52,133 bases of DNA, taken from positions 1-52,133 of the forward strand of contig LVAP01000086.1 of assembly GCA_001603025.1 (NCBI GenBank), given 5' to 3'. Positions 16,491 through 23,948 of the stretch are shown here, one piece after another. This stretch comes from Clostridiales bacterium Firm_10. GTDB taxonomy: Bacteria; Bacillota; Clostridia; Christensenellales; Aristaeellaceae. Below the pieces are notes generated by a model. That model was given only the letters and a program-made list of their open reading frames with translations. It was not told the origin of the DNA and ran no database searches. The stretch's first letter is position 1, and each line of letters begins with the position of its first letter. The position numbers and the translations under genes were made by a program.

Positions 16491-17518
16491 CTTTCATTCC
16501 TTCTTCCATCCGGGTTTGCCCTCAACGCCGCGGCCGCCAGCGAAACCGGATAATACCATCTCACCGCCTTCAGTGCCTGCTCCGCTCCGCTCGCGCCGGT
16601 GATTGCCAGAGCCGCGGCCAGCCCACAGGCCAGCGCGGCACACGCGGCGAGCGGAAGTCCCGGCGCAGACGCGTTCAGCGAGACGGCCGCCGTCATCAGC
16701 TCAAAGCCCACCAGCAGCAAGCCTCCGGATACCAGCAGCACAAAAATGATTTCCGCCGCAAATCCGTTGCGTCCGCTGTCCGCCAGCAGCGCGATCCGGA
16801 ACAGTCGGTCGCCTTGAGCTCCCGGCATGGGCGGAAGCAGCATGCCCGCAAGCAGCAGCACCGCCGTGCAGGCAAGCGCAGCCCTGAACGCCGATGCAGC
16901 CAGCCTGGTCATATGCCCATCAGCCAGTGCGCGCATGCCCAGCGCAGCCGCAGAGATAAAGCCGGCCGCGGAGAAGGCGCCCCAGGCGATCTCCGGAAAT
17001 CCTTCGCCGAATAGCGGAAAGAGCCAGCCCGGCTCCATCTCCCGTGCCTGAATGAGCGCGGCCAGCAGCCCCAGCGCCAGTGCCGCGCGCCGCCAGACAA
17101 CCGCCGACGCGCACAAGGCGCCTGTACCCATCAGGCAGACGGGAAGCACCGCGGCAAAGGCAGGCAGGCAAAGTGCCGGCACAGAACGGCCGTTCAGCGC
17201 CCCATACCCGATAATGGCGGCAAACAGCCGGGCAGAAACCGCGGCGTCATAGATCATCATCGCGGCCAGCAACGCGCAGGCCGCCCGTTCCGATACGCGC
17301 CCTTTCCGAGGCGCGCCGCCCTGCCAGCCCCGGATCCGCCCGGAGGACGTCATCAACAGGGCCGGCAAGCTGAGCACGCCGCCCAGCGCCGCGCCAATCC
17401 AGGCGCCCGAACAGCACGCGCCCTCGTCGATTGCCAGCAGCACAAAAACGCGCAGCACAATTGCCGATGTGCCCAACACCGCCACGCCGCGCGCCTGCGC
17501 TGACGCATTACTTTTCAT
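16487..17518 (-). CDS. GerAB-type germination receptor membrane subunit
   Basis: A 343-residue, very hydrophobic protein with about ten predicted membrane segments, slightly short for the family norm of roughly 360. Family motifs are weak by eye, so the call rests on topology and on its position between GerA and GerC. It overlaps the GerA gene by 11 bp and the GerC gene by 4 bp. In known receptors this APC-transporter-like subunit binds the nutrient germinant. The C-terminus is alanine-rich. Confidence 0.75.
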   Translation of the reverse strand: MKSNASAQARGVAVLGTSAIVLRVFVLLAIDEGACCSGAWIGAALGGVLSLPALLMTSSGRIRGWQGGAPRKGRVSERAACALLAAMMIYDAAVSARLFAAIIGYGALNGRSVPALCLPAFAAVLPVCLMGTGALCASAVVWRRAALALGLLAALIQAREMEPGWLFPLFGEGFPEIAWGAFSAAGFISAAALGMRALADGHMTRLAASAFRAALACTAVLLLAGMLLPPMPGAQGDRLFRIALLADSGRNGFAAEIIFVLLVSGGLLLVGFELMTAAVSLNASAPGLPLAACAALACGLAAALAITGASGAEQALKAVRWYYPVSLAAAALRANPDGRRNER

Positions 17519-19019
17519 CGCAGCTCCGCCCTCTCCTCATCTGCGCGCCGATCGTCCGACAGAAGCCCCGCCCTCGCTGTGTTTTCAGCGGTTGTCTTAT
17601 GAGCAGGTCCCCATTGCGCGGGCGGTACGGCACTGCCGGCGCGAGGAACGGTTCCCCGAAGGATTTCATCCAGCCCAGGTAAGCGCACAGGAGCCACACG
17701 CCCAGGCAGAGGCCATACAGGCCCCACAGGGCCGCCAGCGCCACGAAGCACATCCTCAGCAGCTGCATGCCCACACTGACGCCGTAATCCGGAATCGAAT
17801 AGCCGCCCAGGCCAGTCAGCGCCACCACGATGATGAGGATCGGGCTGATGATCGACGCCTCGACGGCCGCCTGTCCCAGAATCACCGCGCCTACGATGCC
17901 CAGGGCCGAGCCAAGCTGGCTGGGAACGCGCGTGCCCGCCTCGTTGAGCAGGTAAAATGACGCTTCCATGAAAGCGATCTCCACGACGACCGGAAAGGGA
18001 ACGCGTGCGCGCGTTTCGGCGATGGAAGTAAGCAGATTCAGCGGGATCATGTGCACGTGATAGGTGGTTATTGCCACATACAGCGCCGGCAGGAAGAGCG
18101 CGACCAGCGCGCCGAACATCCGGATCGATCGCAAGAATACGGCGTACGGCCAGCGCATGAAGGTATCGTCGGACGTGTGCAGCAGGTGAAAAAGCGAAAC
18201 CGGCGCGATCAGCGCGTATGGCGAGCCCTCCGCGATAATTGCCACCTGTCCTTCGCTGAGGCATGCGGCGGTCCGGTCCGGGCGTTCAGTCTGCAGCATC
18301 TGGGGAAACAGGGAAAACGGGTGATCCTCGATGAGCTGCTGGATATAACCGCTGCCCGGGCACGTGAGGGCCGTGATGCCCTGAAGGCGCCGCCGCACCA
18401 GGCCGACGGTATCCCCACGGGCCGTGCCGCTCAGATAGAGCATCGCCACCTGTGTTGGCAGCTTCGTGCCCACCTTCATGAACTCCGCTACCAGCCGGTC
18501 GCTGCGCACGATGCGGCGCACCAGCGCCACGTTGGTCTTCAGGTTCTCCACGAACGCCTCATGGGGGCCCTGAACCACCGATTCCGACCGCGTGCCGCCC
18601 ACAGCGCGCTTTTCGTACGCGCGCGTCTCCAAGAGCAGCGCATGGGCCGCGCCTTCCACGAGCAGCGCCGTGCCGCCGGAAAGCACCGCCTCCGTCAGCT
18701 CGCCCATCAGCGCGCATTCCCGCACGCTGTCAATGGTCAGCACGCGCTTTGCCAGATGATCCAGCAGCGCTTCGCCTGCGAAGCCCGCGGCGGGCTGCCG
18801 CGCCATGCAAGGTTCCAGCACGAACCGGTCTATGGCCTCCCGGCCGGCCATGCCATCCAGGAATACCGCGCAGGCCGCGCTGCCGCACAGTTCAAATTCG
18901 CGCAGCGTCACATCTCCGTTGAGCGGCGCGTTCATCACAGCGCGGATGAGACGCATGTTGTTTTCAAGGCTGACACTCAAGCCGGTACGCAGAAGCGCCT
19001 CGCGGGAATCGTCCGTCAT
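17508..19019 (-). CDS. GerA-type spore germination receptor subunit A
   Basis: A 503-residue GerA protein. An N-terminal soluble domain (SLENNMRLIRAVMNAP) precedes membrane segments. The diagnostic block PFPVVVEIAFMEASFYLLNE, then RVPSQLGSALGIVGAVILGQ and SPILIIVVALTGLGGYSIPDY-like text, is well conserved. The ATG at 19019 is preceded by AAGGAGG at 8-nt spacing; upstream ATGs lack one. It heads the gerABC operon and is expressed on the minus strand. A sigma-G-like promoter lies 34-62 nt upstream. It shows the host forms endospores. Confidence 0.95.
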   Translation of the reverse strand: MTDDSREALLRTGLSVSLENNMRLIRAVMNAPLNGDVTLREFELCGSAACAVFLDGMAGREAIDRFVLEPCMARQPAAGFAGEALLDHLAKRVLTIDSVRECALMGELTEAVLSGGTALLVEGAAHALLLETRAYEKRAVGGTRSESVVQGPHEAFVENLKTNVALVRRIVRSDRLVAEFMKVGTKLPTQVAMLYLSGTARGDTVGLVRRRLQGITALTCPGSGYIQQLIEDHPFSLFPQMLQTERPDRTAACLSEGQVAIIAEGSPYALIAPVSLFHLLHTSDDTFMRWPYAVFLRSIRMFGALVALFLPALYVAITTYHVHMIPLNLLTSIAETRARVPFPVVVEIAFMEASFYLLNEAGTRVPSQLGSALGIVGAVILGQAAVEASIISPILIIVVALTGLGGYSIPDYGVSVGMQLLRMCFVALAALWGLYGLCLGVWLLCAYLGWMKSFGEPFLAPAVPYRPRNGDLLIRQPLKTQRGRGFCRTIGAQMRRGRSCDEK

Positions 19020-19052
19020 GGCCGCGGCCTCCTTCCATGGTTTCATCCCGCT

Positions 19053-19081
19053 CATTATGCGCCAAATCCGTCCGGTTATGC
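19053..19081 (-). promoter_or_regulatory. Possible forespore sigma-G promoter of the ger operon
   Basis: On the minus strand GCATA (19081-19077), a 17-bp spacer and CATAATG (19059-19053) fit the sigma-G pattern (G[AC]AT[AG], then CATnnTA) with one mismatch in the -10. Ger operons in Bacillus are sigma-G dependent. No sigma-A promoter was seen for this operon. Confidence 0.5.
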
Positions 19082-19097
19082 GCGGCACGGATTTTTC

Positions 19098-19126
19098 TTT
19101 ACATTGCGTCCGCTTTTTTATATAAT
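19098..19126 (+). promoter_or_regulatory. Sigma-A promoter of the UlaG-like gene
   Basis: TTTACA (19098-19103), a 17-bp spacer, TATAAT (19121-19126). It is divergent from the ger promoter. Confidence 0.85.
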
Positions 19127-19171
19127 GACCGTGAAAGCATGAAACAATCCGATCATCAGGAGGGCGTTTTT

Positions 19172-19909
19172 ATGGATTTCACAGTTCGCTGGCTGGGACA
19201 GGGCGGGTTTCTCTTCCGCTTGGGCGGCAGCACGCTCGTCATCGACCCCTATCTCTCCGACTCCGTGGCAAAAACAGACAAATTCAGGCGCATTATTCCC
19301 ATTCCGATCCAGCCCCGTGACCTGACCTGCGATCTGGTGGTCTGCACACACGACCATCAGGATCACCTTGACGCCGACACCATCGCGGAGACGAACCTGC
19401 CCCGCTATGCCGGGCCGGACAGCTGCCTCGCACATTTCCGGGCGCTCGGCATCGGAGAAGACCGGCTGCAGAGTCTCAATGCGGGTGAATCCATATCGCT
19501 GGGCGAGGCCCGTGTCACCGGCGTGTATGCCCGCCACACGCAGGATTCCATCGGCGTGCTCATCGATTATCAGGGGCTCAGGCTTTATGTCACCGGCGAT
19601 ACGGAATACGACGAGCGCCTGGCTGAAGCCGGAAAAGAGGGTGTCGACGTCCTGTTCATCTGCATCAACGGGCGGCTGGGCAACATGAATGCGCGGGAGG
19701 CCGTGCGTGTGGCGTCTTCCATGAAGTGCCGCCTTGCCGTGCCGATGCATTACGGCATGTTCGCCGAAAACACGGAGAATCCCACAGCGTTTGTGCAGCC
19801 CGCCTCTGCCGCGGGCATCAGCACGTTCGTAATGGATTTCAATAAAACCTACGACGTGCCCGGCCTGCTGGACGGTCTGCCTGCTTCCCGCGCCAGCGCC
19901 AATTTGTGA
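19172..19909 (+). CDS. UlaG-like metallo-beta-lactamase-fold hydrolase
   Basis: A 245-residue MBL-fold protein. The metal motif is THDHQDHLD; further ligands are in YARHTQDS, VTGDTEYDE and VPMHYGMF. This set matches the UlaG/L-ascorbate-6-phosphate lactonase-like branch, although no ascorbate genes are nearby. AGGAGG lies 6-7 nt before the ATG. It has its own promoter and ends 76 nt before the hydrogenase accessory genes, whose -35 element starts one base after its stop codon. The true substrate is unknown. Confidence 0.88.
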   Translation: MDFTVRWLGQGGFLFRLGGSTLVIDPYLSDSVAKTDKFRRIIPIPIQPRDLTCDLVVCTHDHQDHLDADTIAETNLPRYAGPDSCLAHFRALGIGEDRLQSLNAGESISLGEARVTGVYARHTQDSIGVLIDYQGLRLYVTGDTEYDERLAEAGKEGVDVLFICINGRLGNMNAREAVRVASSMKCRLAVPMHYGMFAENTENPTAFVQPASAAGISTFVMDFNKTYDVPGLLDGLPASRASANL

Positions 19910-19938
19910 TTGACGCAAAGTAATTCATATGATAAACT
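19910..19938 (+). promoter_or_regulatory. Promoter of the hydrogenase accessory operon
   Basis: TTGACG (19910-19915), a 17-bp spacer and TAAACT (19933-19938). AATTCATAT occurs inside it (19922-19930) and again at 19959-19967. Confidence 0.55.
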
Positions 19939-19985
19939 GAGCAGGGTTATTATGTGACAATTCATATTTGAATGGAGTGATTTCC

Positions 19986-20360
19986 GTGACCATTGCGGAT
20001 ATGGTTCGCGTTCTGAACGCCAAGGTTCTGCGGGGCGGCGACAAGCTGGACACGCCCGTCTTCACAGCCTGCTGTTCCGACCTGATGAGCGACGTGCTCG
20101 CCTTCGTCGACGAAAAAACCGTCTTGATAACCGGCCTCACTAACCCGCATGTCATCCGCACGAGCGAGATGCTTGATCTGAAGTGCCTGGTGTTTGTGCG
20201 CGGCAAGATCCCCACGGAAGACATCCTCGACAGCGCCGAGGAGCAGGGGCTTGTGGTTATTACGACAAAGATGACAGCCTTCAGCGCCTGCGGCCTGCTC
20301 TATGACATGGGCCTCAGGGGCGTACCTGTCCCCACGGCCTGGGATGCGGAGGGTAACTGA
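19986..20360 (+). CDS. DRTGG-like domain protein, hydrogenase-cluster copy 1
   Basis: A 124-residue single-domain protein resembling the DRTGG domain found as an isolated unit and in phosphotransacetylase- and CBS-associated proteins. Recognisable parts are DLMSDVLAFVDEK, TGLTNPHVIRTSEM and an end reading TKMTAFSACGLLY. The literal DRTGG tetrapeptide is not visible. I prefer GTG at 19986, with GGAGTGA just upstream, to ATG at 19968, which has no such site. The stop overlaps the next start (TGATG). A paralogue lies at 22183-22530. Small proteins like this accompany [FeFe] hydrogenase genes in many Clostridia; their function is unknown. Confidence 0.8.
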   Translation: MTIADMVRVLNAKVLRGGDKLDTPVFTACCSDLMSDVLAFVDEKTVLITGLTNPHVIRTSEMLDLKCLVFVRGKIPTEDILDSAEEQGLVVITTKMTAFSACGLLYDMGLRGVPVPTAWDAEGN

Positions 20361-20788
20361 TGGAGGAATTGTTTCGCATTTCATACCCTGTGGCCGCAGC
20401 CGATTATTCCAGCGCCGGCAAAGCCAGCGCCGACATCAAGCGCCGCCTCAAGCAGCTGGGCGTGGGCGGCGACGTGCTGCGCCGCGTGGCTGTGGCCTCC
20501 TACGAGGTTGAGCTGAATCTCGTCATTCATTCTGAAGGAGGCGAGCTGTGCCTGACGGTTTTCCCGGGCGCGGTGCAGCTGGTCTCTTCAGACGTCGGCC
20601 CAGGCATTCCCGATCTTGACATGGCGATGCGGGAAGGCTATTCCACCGCCAATGAGGAAGCCCGTTCACTGGGTTTCGGCGCCGGCATGGGCCTGCCCAA
20701 CATGAAGCGCAATTCAGACGAGTTCGATATCAAGAGCAAAGTGGGAACCGGAACAACCATCACTATGCGGTTCAACCTGTCGGCCTGA
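20360..20788 (+). CDS. RsbW-like GHKL ATPase / anti-sigma-type kinase
   Basis: A 142-residue Bergerat-fold ATPase. The N-box is YEVELNLVIHS, G1 is DVGPGIPD and G2 is GFGAGMGLPN, followed by SKVGTGTTITM. There is no dimerisation/phosphoacceptor domain, so it is like RsbW/SpoIIAB serine kinases rather than a histidine kinase. Its ATG overlaps the stop of the DRTGG-like gene by one base, implying coupled synthesis. No anti-sigma-factor antagonist or sigma factor is encoded next to it. Its partner may be one of the DRTGG proteins or the hydrogenase-like sensor downstream; that is inference. Confidence 0.88.
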   Translation: MEELFRISYPVAAADYSSAGKASADIKRRLKQLGVGGDVLRRVAVASYEVELNLVIHSEGGELCLTVFPGAVQLVSSDVGPGIPDLDMAMREGYSTANEEARSLGFGAGMGLPNMKRNSDEFDIKSKVGTGTTITMRFNLSA

Positions 20789-20829
20789 CGGCGGCAGTCC
20801 GCAAAGGAAAGGCGGATTAAGTTACAACC

Positions 20830-22134
20830 ATGCAGGAAAAACGACGCTATCACTCTGTGCGGCTGGACAAGGATCGCTGCAAGGGCTGCACCAACTGCCT
20901 CACCCACTGCCCCACTGCGGCCATCCGCGTGCGCGGCGGCAGGGCGCACATTCTGGACAACCTGTGCATCGACTGCGGCGAGTGCATCCGCATCTGCGAA
21001 TATCACGCCAAAGTCGCCTTCACCGATGTGATGGCGAACATAAAGGCGTACAAATACGCCATCGTGCTGCCGGCGCCCTCCCTCTACGGCCAGTTCCGCG
21101 ATATGGCCAGGCCGGAGTATGTGCTGGAGGCGCTGAAACGGGTGGGCTTCGATGAGGTGTTCGAAGTCGCGCGCGGCGCTGATATCGTCACCCGCGCCAT
21201 CCGCGAGAAGCTGCGCGAACCCAACCAGCCCCGGCCCCTCATCTCCTCCGCCTGCCCCACGGTGGTGCGGCTGATTCAGGTGCGCTTCCCCGAGCTGATC
21301 GACCACATTGTGGACATCCGCCAGCCCATGGAAGTGGCCGCTTCCGTCGCCCGCGCGGAGTTCTGCAAAAAGCATCACTGCAGCCCGTCGGACGTCGGCT
21401 GCTTTTTCGTCACACCCTGCCCGGCTAAAATGACGGCCATCCGCACGCCGATCGGGCAGAAGAAATCTGAGCTGGACGGCGCCATCTCCATGATGGAGCT
21501 TTACGGCCAGCTGCTGCCCCACATCAACGAAATGCTGAACGACCCGGACTTCGTGCCCGCGACAGGCTACGGCGTGGCCTGGGCCACCTCGAACGGCGAA
21601 GCCAACGCGGTCTGTCCGGACAACAGCCTCTCCGTGGACGGCATTTCCAATGTCATCCGTGTGCTGGAAGAGGTGGAAAACGACAAGCTCTCCGACCTCA
21701 TTTACCTGGAGGGCAACGCCTGCATCGGCGGCTGCGTGGGCGGCCCGCTCACCTTTGAAAACAGCTATGTGGCCAAAAACACCATCCGCAAAATGGTGCG
21801 CCACATGTCTCCTGAGCACCCGGATACGGCCGTGCCCAGCTCCATGCTGAACAAGTATCCCACGAAGAACGACCTGCCCATCGAGCCTAATACGGCCGAA
21901 AAGCTGGACGATAACATCGTGGAAGCCATGCGCAAGATGAAGCAGATGAACGAGATCATCCAGCGGCTGCCCGGCTACGACTGCGGCTCCTGCGGCTCGC
22001 CCACCTGCGCCGCCTTCGCCGAGGACATTGTGCGCGGCTACTGCACGGAAATGGACTGTGTCCACCTGCTCCGTGAGAAGCTGAAGGTAATGGCTGAGGA
22101 AATGGTGGAGCTCGCCCAATCGAGGCGCGAGTAG
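20830..22134 (+). CDS. Sensor-type [FeFe]-hydrogenase-like iron-sulfur protein (HydS-like, no PAS)
   Basis: A 434-residue protein with two N-terminal [4Fe-4S] sites (C17, C20, C23, C27 and C46, C49, C52, C56). An H-cluster domain follows, then a C-terminal CxxCx4C...C cluster motif (C385, C388, C393, C405). H-cluster ligands look present: SSACP with C142, TPCPAK with C197, and C298/C302 in NACIGGC. The C142-C197 spacing of 55 equals that of CpI. The proton-relay Cys is Ala141. CpI Met353, Glu361 and Met497 correspond to Thr, Ala and Asn. This is the pattern of putative sensory hydrogenases, not of H2-producing HydA. It probably senses H2 or redox state for the neighbouring ATPases. Confidence 0.88.
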   Translation: MQEKRRYHSVRLDKDRCKGCTNCLTHCPTAAIRVRGGRAHILDNLCIDCGECIRICEYHAKVAFTDVMANIKAYKYAIVLPAPSLYGQFRDMARPEYVLEALKRVGFDEVFEVARGADIVTRAIREKLREPNQPRPLISSACPTVVRLIQVRFPELIDHIVDIRQPMEVAASVARAEFCKKHHCSPSDVGCFFVTPCPAKMTAIRTPIGQKKSELDGAISMMELYGQLLPHINEMLNDPDFVPATGYGVAWATSNGEANAVCPDNSLSVDGISNVIRVLEEVENDKLSDLIYLEGNACIGGCVGGPLTFENSYVAKNTIRKMVRHMSPEHPDTAVPSSMLNKYPTKNDLPIEPNTAEKLDDNIVEAMRKMKQMNEIIQRLPGYDCGSCGSPTCAAFAEDIVRGYCTEMDCVHLLREKLKVMAEEMVELAQSRRE

Positions 22135-22182
22135 GACAGCCTGCGCCTTTCCCCCGAGAGGAAAACCAGAAAGAAGGTTTTG

Positions 22183-22530
22183 ATGATGAAAGTATCCGAA
22201 CTGATGAGCCTGATCAAGGCCAGAAACCTGACCGGCGAGGTCTCCACGGACAAAGAAGTGACCTGCGGCTATGTCTGCGACCTGCTCAGCTGGGTCATGG
22301 CGCACGGCGAAGAAGGCATGGCATGGGTGACCGTCCAGACTCACCTGAACGTCGTGGCGGTCGCCGCGCTGGCCGACATGGCCTGCGTCATTCTGCCCGA
22401 GGACATCGTGATGGAGCAGGAGAGCATCGACAAGGCCAACGCCGAAAGCATGTGCATCCTCTCCTCCCCGCTCAAGGCGTATGAAATCTGCGGTCTCATG
22501 TCCGCGCAGGGCATTCCGGCCAACGCATAA
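22183..22530 (+). CDS. DRTGG-like domain protein, hydrogenase-cluster copy 2
   Basis: A 115-residue paralogue of the protein at 19986. It shares the layout VTCGYVCDLLSWVMAHG, then VTVQTHLNVVAVAALADMAC, and ends SSPLKAYEICGLMSAQG. Starts at 22183 or 22186 are equally plausible; AAGAAGG is 5-8 nt upstream. It sits 48 nt after the sensor-like hydrogenase gene and 4 nt before the PHP gene. The two paralogues flanking the sensor gene suggest a heteromer or paired roles. No catalytic residues can be assigned. Confidence 0.8.
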   Translation: MMKVSELMSLIKARNLTGEVSTDKEVTCGYVCDLLSWVMAHGEEGMAWVTVQTHLNVVAVAALADMACVILPEDIVMEQESIDKANAESMCILSSPLKAYEICGLMSAQGIPANA

Positions 22531-22534
22531 GCCC

Positions 22535-23248
22535 ATGGAAACCCTTTTCTGCGACCTGCATATCCATTCCTGCCTCTCTCCCTGCGGAAGCGACGATATG
22601 ACGCCCTCCAATATCTGCGGCATGGCCATGCTCAAGGGGCTCAATATGATCGCCGTAACGGATCACAACACCGCCCGAAATCTGCCTGCCGTAAAGGCCT
22701 GCGCGGACGCTTACGGCCTGCTGCTGATTCCGGGCATGGAGATCACAACGCGCGAGGAGGTTCACCTGCTTGGGTATTTTCCCACGGTGGACACGGCGCT
22801 GTCGTTCAGTGAATTCCTGCGCGGGCACATGCCAAACAAGAAAAACAAGCCCTCGTTTTTTGGCAACCAGCTGGTGATGGACGAGGACGACAACGTCATC
22901 GCCGAGGAGGACGAGCTGCTCATCGGCGCGGCTGATCTGCCGCTGAGTGAGCTGGTGAAGCTCATCCGTGAGGCGGAGGGCGTGCCCGTGCCGGCGCACA
23001 TCAACCGCGGCTCCAACGGCCTGCTCATCAACCTCGGGTTTGTCCCTGAGGATCTGCGCCTGACCGCAGTGGAGGTCTGGCGGGGTTTGCCCTGCGCTCA
23101 TACGCCCCAGGAAGGCCGCGTTGTGCTGCACTCCTCGGACGCCCATTACCTGGGCGACATCATGGAGGCGGACGTCTTCGTTTCGCTCGAGGAGCGCTCG
23201 CCGGCCGCCTTCCTGGATTACCTTCGGCAGGGCAGGCCCGCTTCATGA
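22535..23248 (+). CDS. PHP-domain metallophosphoesterase
   Basis: A 237-residue PHP-fold protein. Metal-binding motifs appear in order: CDLHIHSCLSPCG, VTDHNTA, PGMEITTREEVHLLGYF (as GMEITTREEVHLLGY), PAHINR and LHSSDAHYLGD. This is the set of the YciV/TrpH-like phosphoesterases that act on nucleotides or small phosphates. It has no visible ribosome binding site of its own and starts 4 nt after the DRTGG-like stop, so it relies on coupling. It ends the accessory half of the hydrogenase region. If the ATPases upstream phosphorylate or nucleotidylate something, this enzyme could reverse it; that is speculation. Confidence 0.88.
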   Translation: METLFCDLHIHSCLSPCGSDDMTPSNICGMAMLKGLNMIAVTDHNTARNLPAVKACADAYGLLLIPGMEITTREEVHLLGYFPTVDTALSFSEFLRGHMPNKKNKPSFFGNQLVMDEDDNVIAEEDELLIGAADLPLSELVKLIREAEGVPVPAHINRGSNGLLINLGFVPEDLRLTAVEVWRGLPCAHTPQEGRVVLHSSDAHYLGDIMEADVFVSLEERSPAAFLDYLRQGRPAS

Positions 23249-23374
23249 GACAGGCGCCTTTCTTCGTAAAAAGGAAAGATGTTCCATCACTTTTAGGGGT
23301 GATAAAGCGCGAAGTTTGTTATATATAACTACAAATGAATCGTTTGTTAATTCATATACAGACAAAAAAACTCA

Positions 23375-23403
23375 TTTACAAACATAATAACTCATGTTAT
23401 AAT
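23375..23403 (+). promoter_or_regulatory. Sigma-A promoter of the hydC-hydA operon
   Basis: TTTACA (23375-23380), a 17-bp spacer, TATAAT (23398-23403). Just upstream lie a dyad ATGAAT-N9-ATTCAT (23335-23355) and AATTCATAT (23349-23357). TTGTGAG-N5-CTCATAA sits downstream of the -10. Any of these may be operators. Confidence 0.8.
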
Positions 23404-23459
23404 GATGGATGAACTTGTGAGCGTGGCTCATAATGATAAAAGGAGGCATTGATTCAAAC

Positions 23460-23948
23460 ATGGATGACGAAAGAGCGAAGTTTGCAGAGCTCGAAAAGCT
23501 CATTGCAGATCACAAGGATCAGCCCGGCGCACTGATGCCCGTTCTGCAAGGCGCGCAGGCGATTTTTGGTTGCGTGTCGGAAGACGTGCAGAAGGTGATT
23601 GCCGAAGGGCTGGGAGTCACCCTGGCAGAGGTTTACGGCGTTGCCACCTTCTACGCTCAGTTTTCCCTCCATCCGAAGGGAAAATACCTGGTCAACGTTT
23701 GTCTCGGCACGGCGTGCTATGTGAAGGGCAGCCAGAGCATTCTGGACAAGCTGTGCAAGCTGCTTAACGTGCCGGTCGGCGGAACCACCCCCGACGGCCT
23801 GTTCACCGTGGAAGCCACCCGCTGCCTGGGCGCTTGCGGCCTGGCTCCTGTCATGATGATCAACGGCAGAGTGTACGGACGCCTGACGCCCGACGCGGTT
23901 CCCGCCATCATCGACGAGTACAGGAACGGTGCCGGAGAGAACGCGTGA
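23460..23948 (+). CDS. hydC: NuoE-like [2Fe-2S] subunit of trimeric [FeFe] hydrogenase
   Basis: A 162-residue thioredoxin-like [2Fe-2S] protein. The N-terminal helix bundle is followed by ligands C81 and C86 (NVCLGTACYVKG) and C122 and C126 (RCLGACGLAP). GVATFYAQFSLHPKG is the standard NuoE motif. ATG at 23460 is used although its AGGAGG is 13 nt away, longer than ideal; no better in-frame start exists. The stop overlaps the next gene (GTGA). It is the HydC subunit of the NADH- and ferredoxin-linked hydrogenase and carries electrons to or from HydB. Confidence 0.93.
   Translation: MDDERAKFAELEKLIADHKDQPGALMPVLQGAQAIFGCVSEDVQKVIAEGLGVTLAEVYGVATFYAQFSLHPKGKYLVNVCLGTACYVKGSQSILDKLCKLLNVPVGGTTPDGLFTVEATRCLGACGLAPVMMINGRVYGRLTPDAVPAIIDEYRNGAGENA

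Noticed and set aside
20638-22644. A 668-residue open frame on the minus strand opposite the sensor hydrogenase gene
   Set aside because: It covers several clearly coding plus-strand genes and has shadow composition (His, Ala, Gly, Val).
23341-23360. Rex-type operator upstream of hydC (TTGTTAA half site)
   Set aside because: The second half does not match the expected inverted TTAACAA at the right spacing, so only a half site is present.
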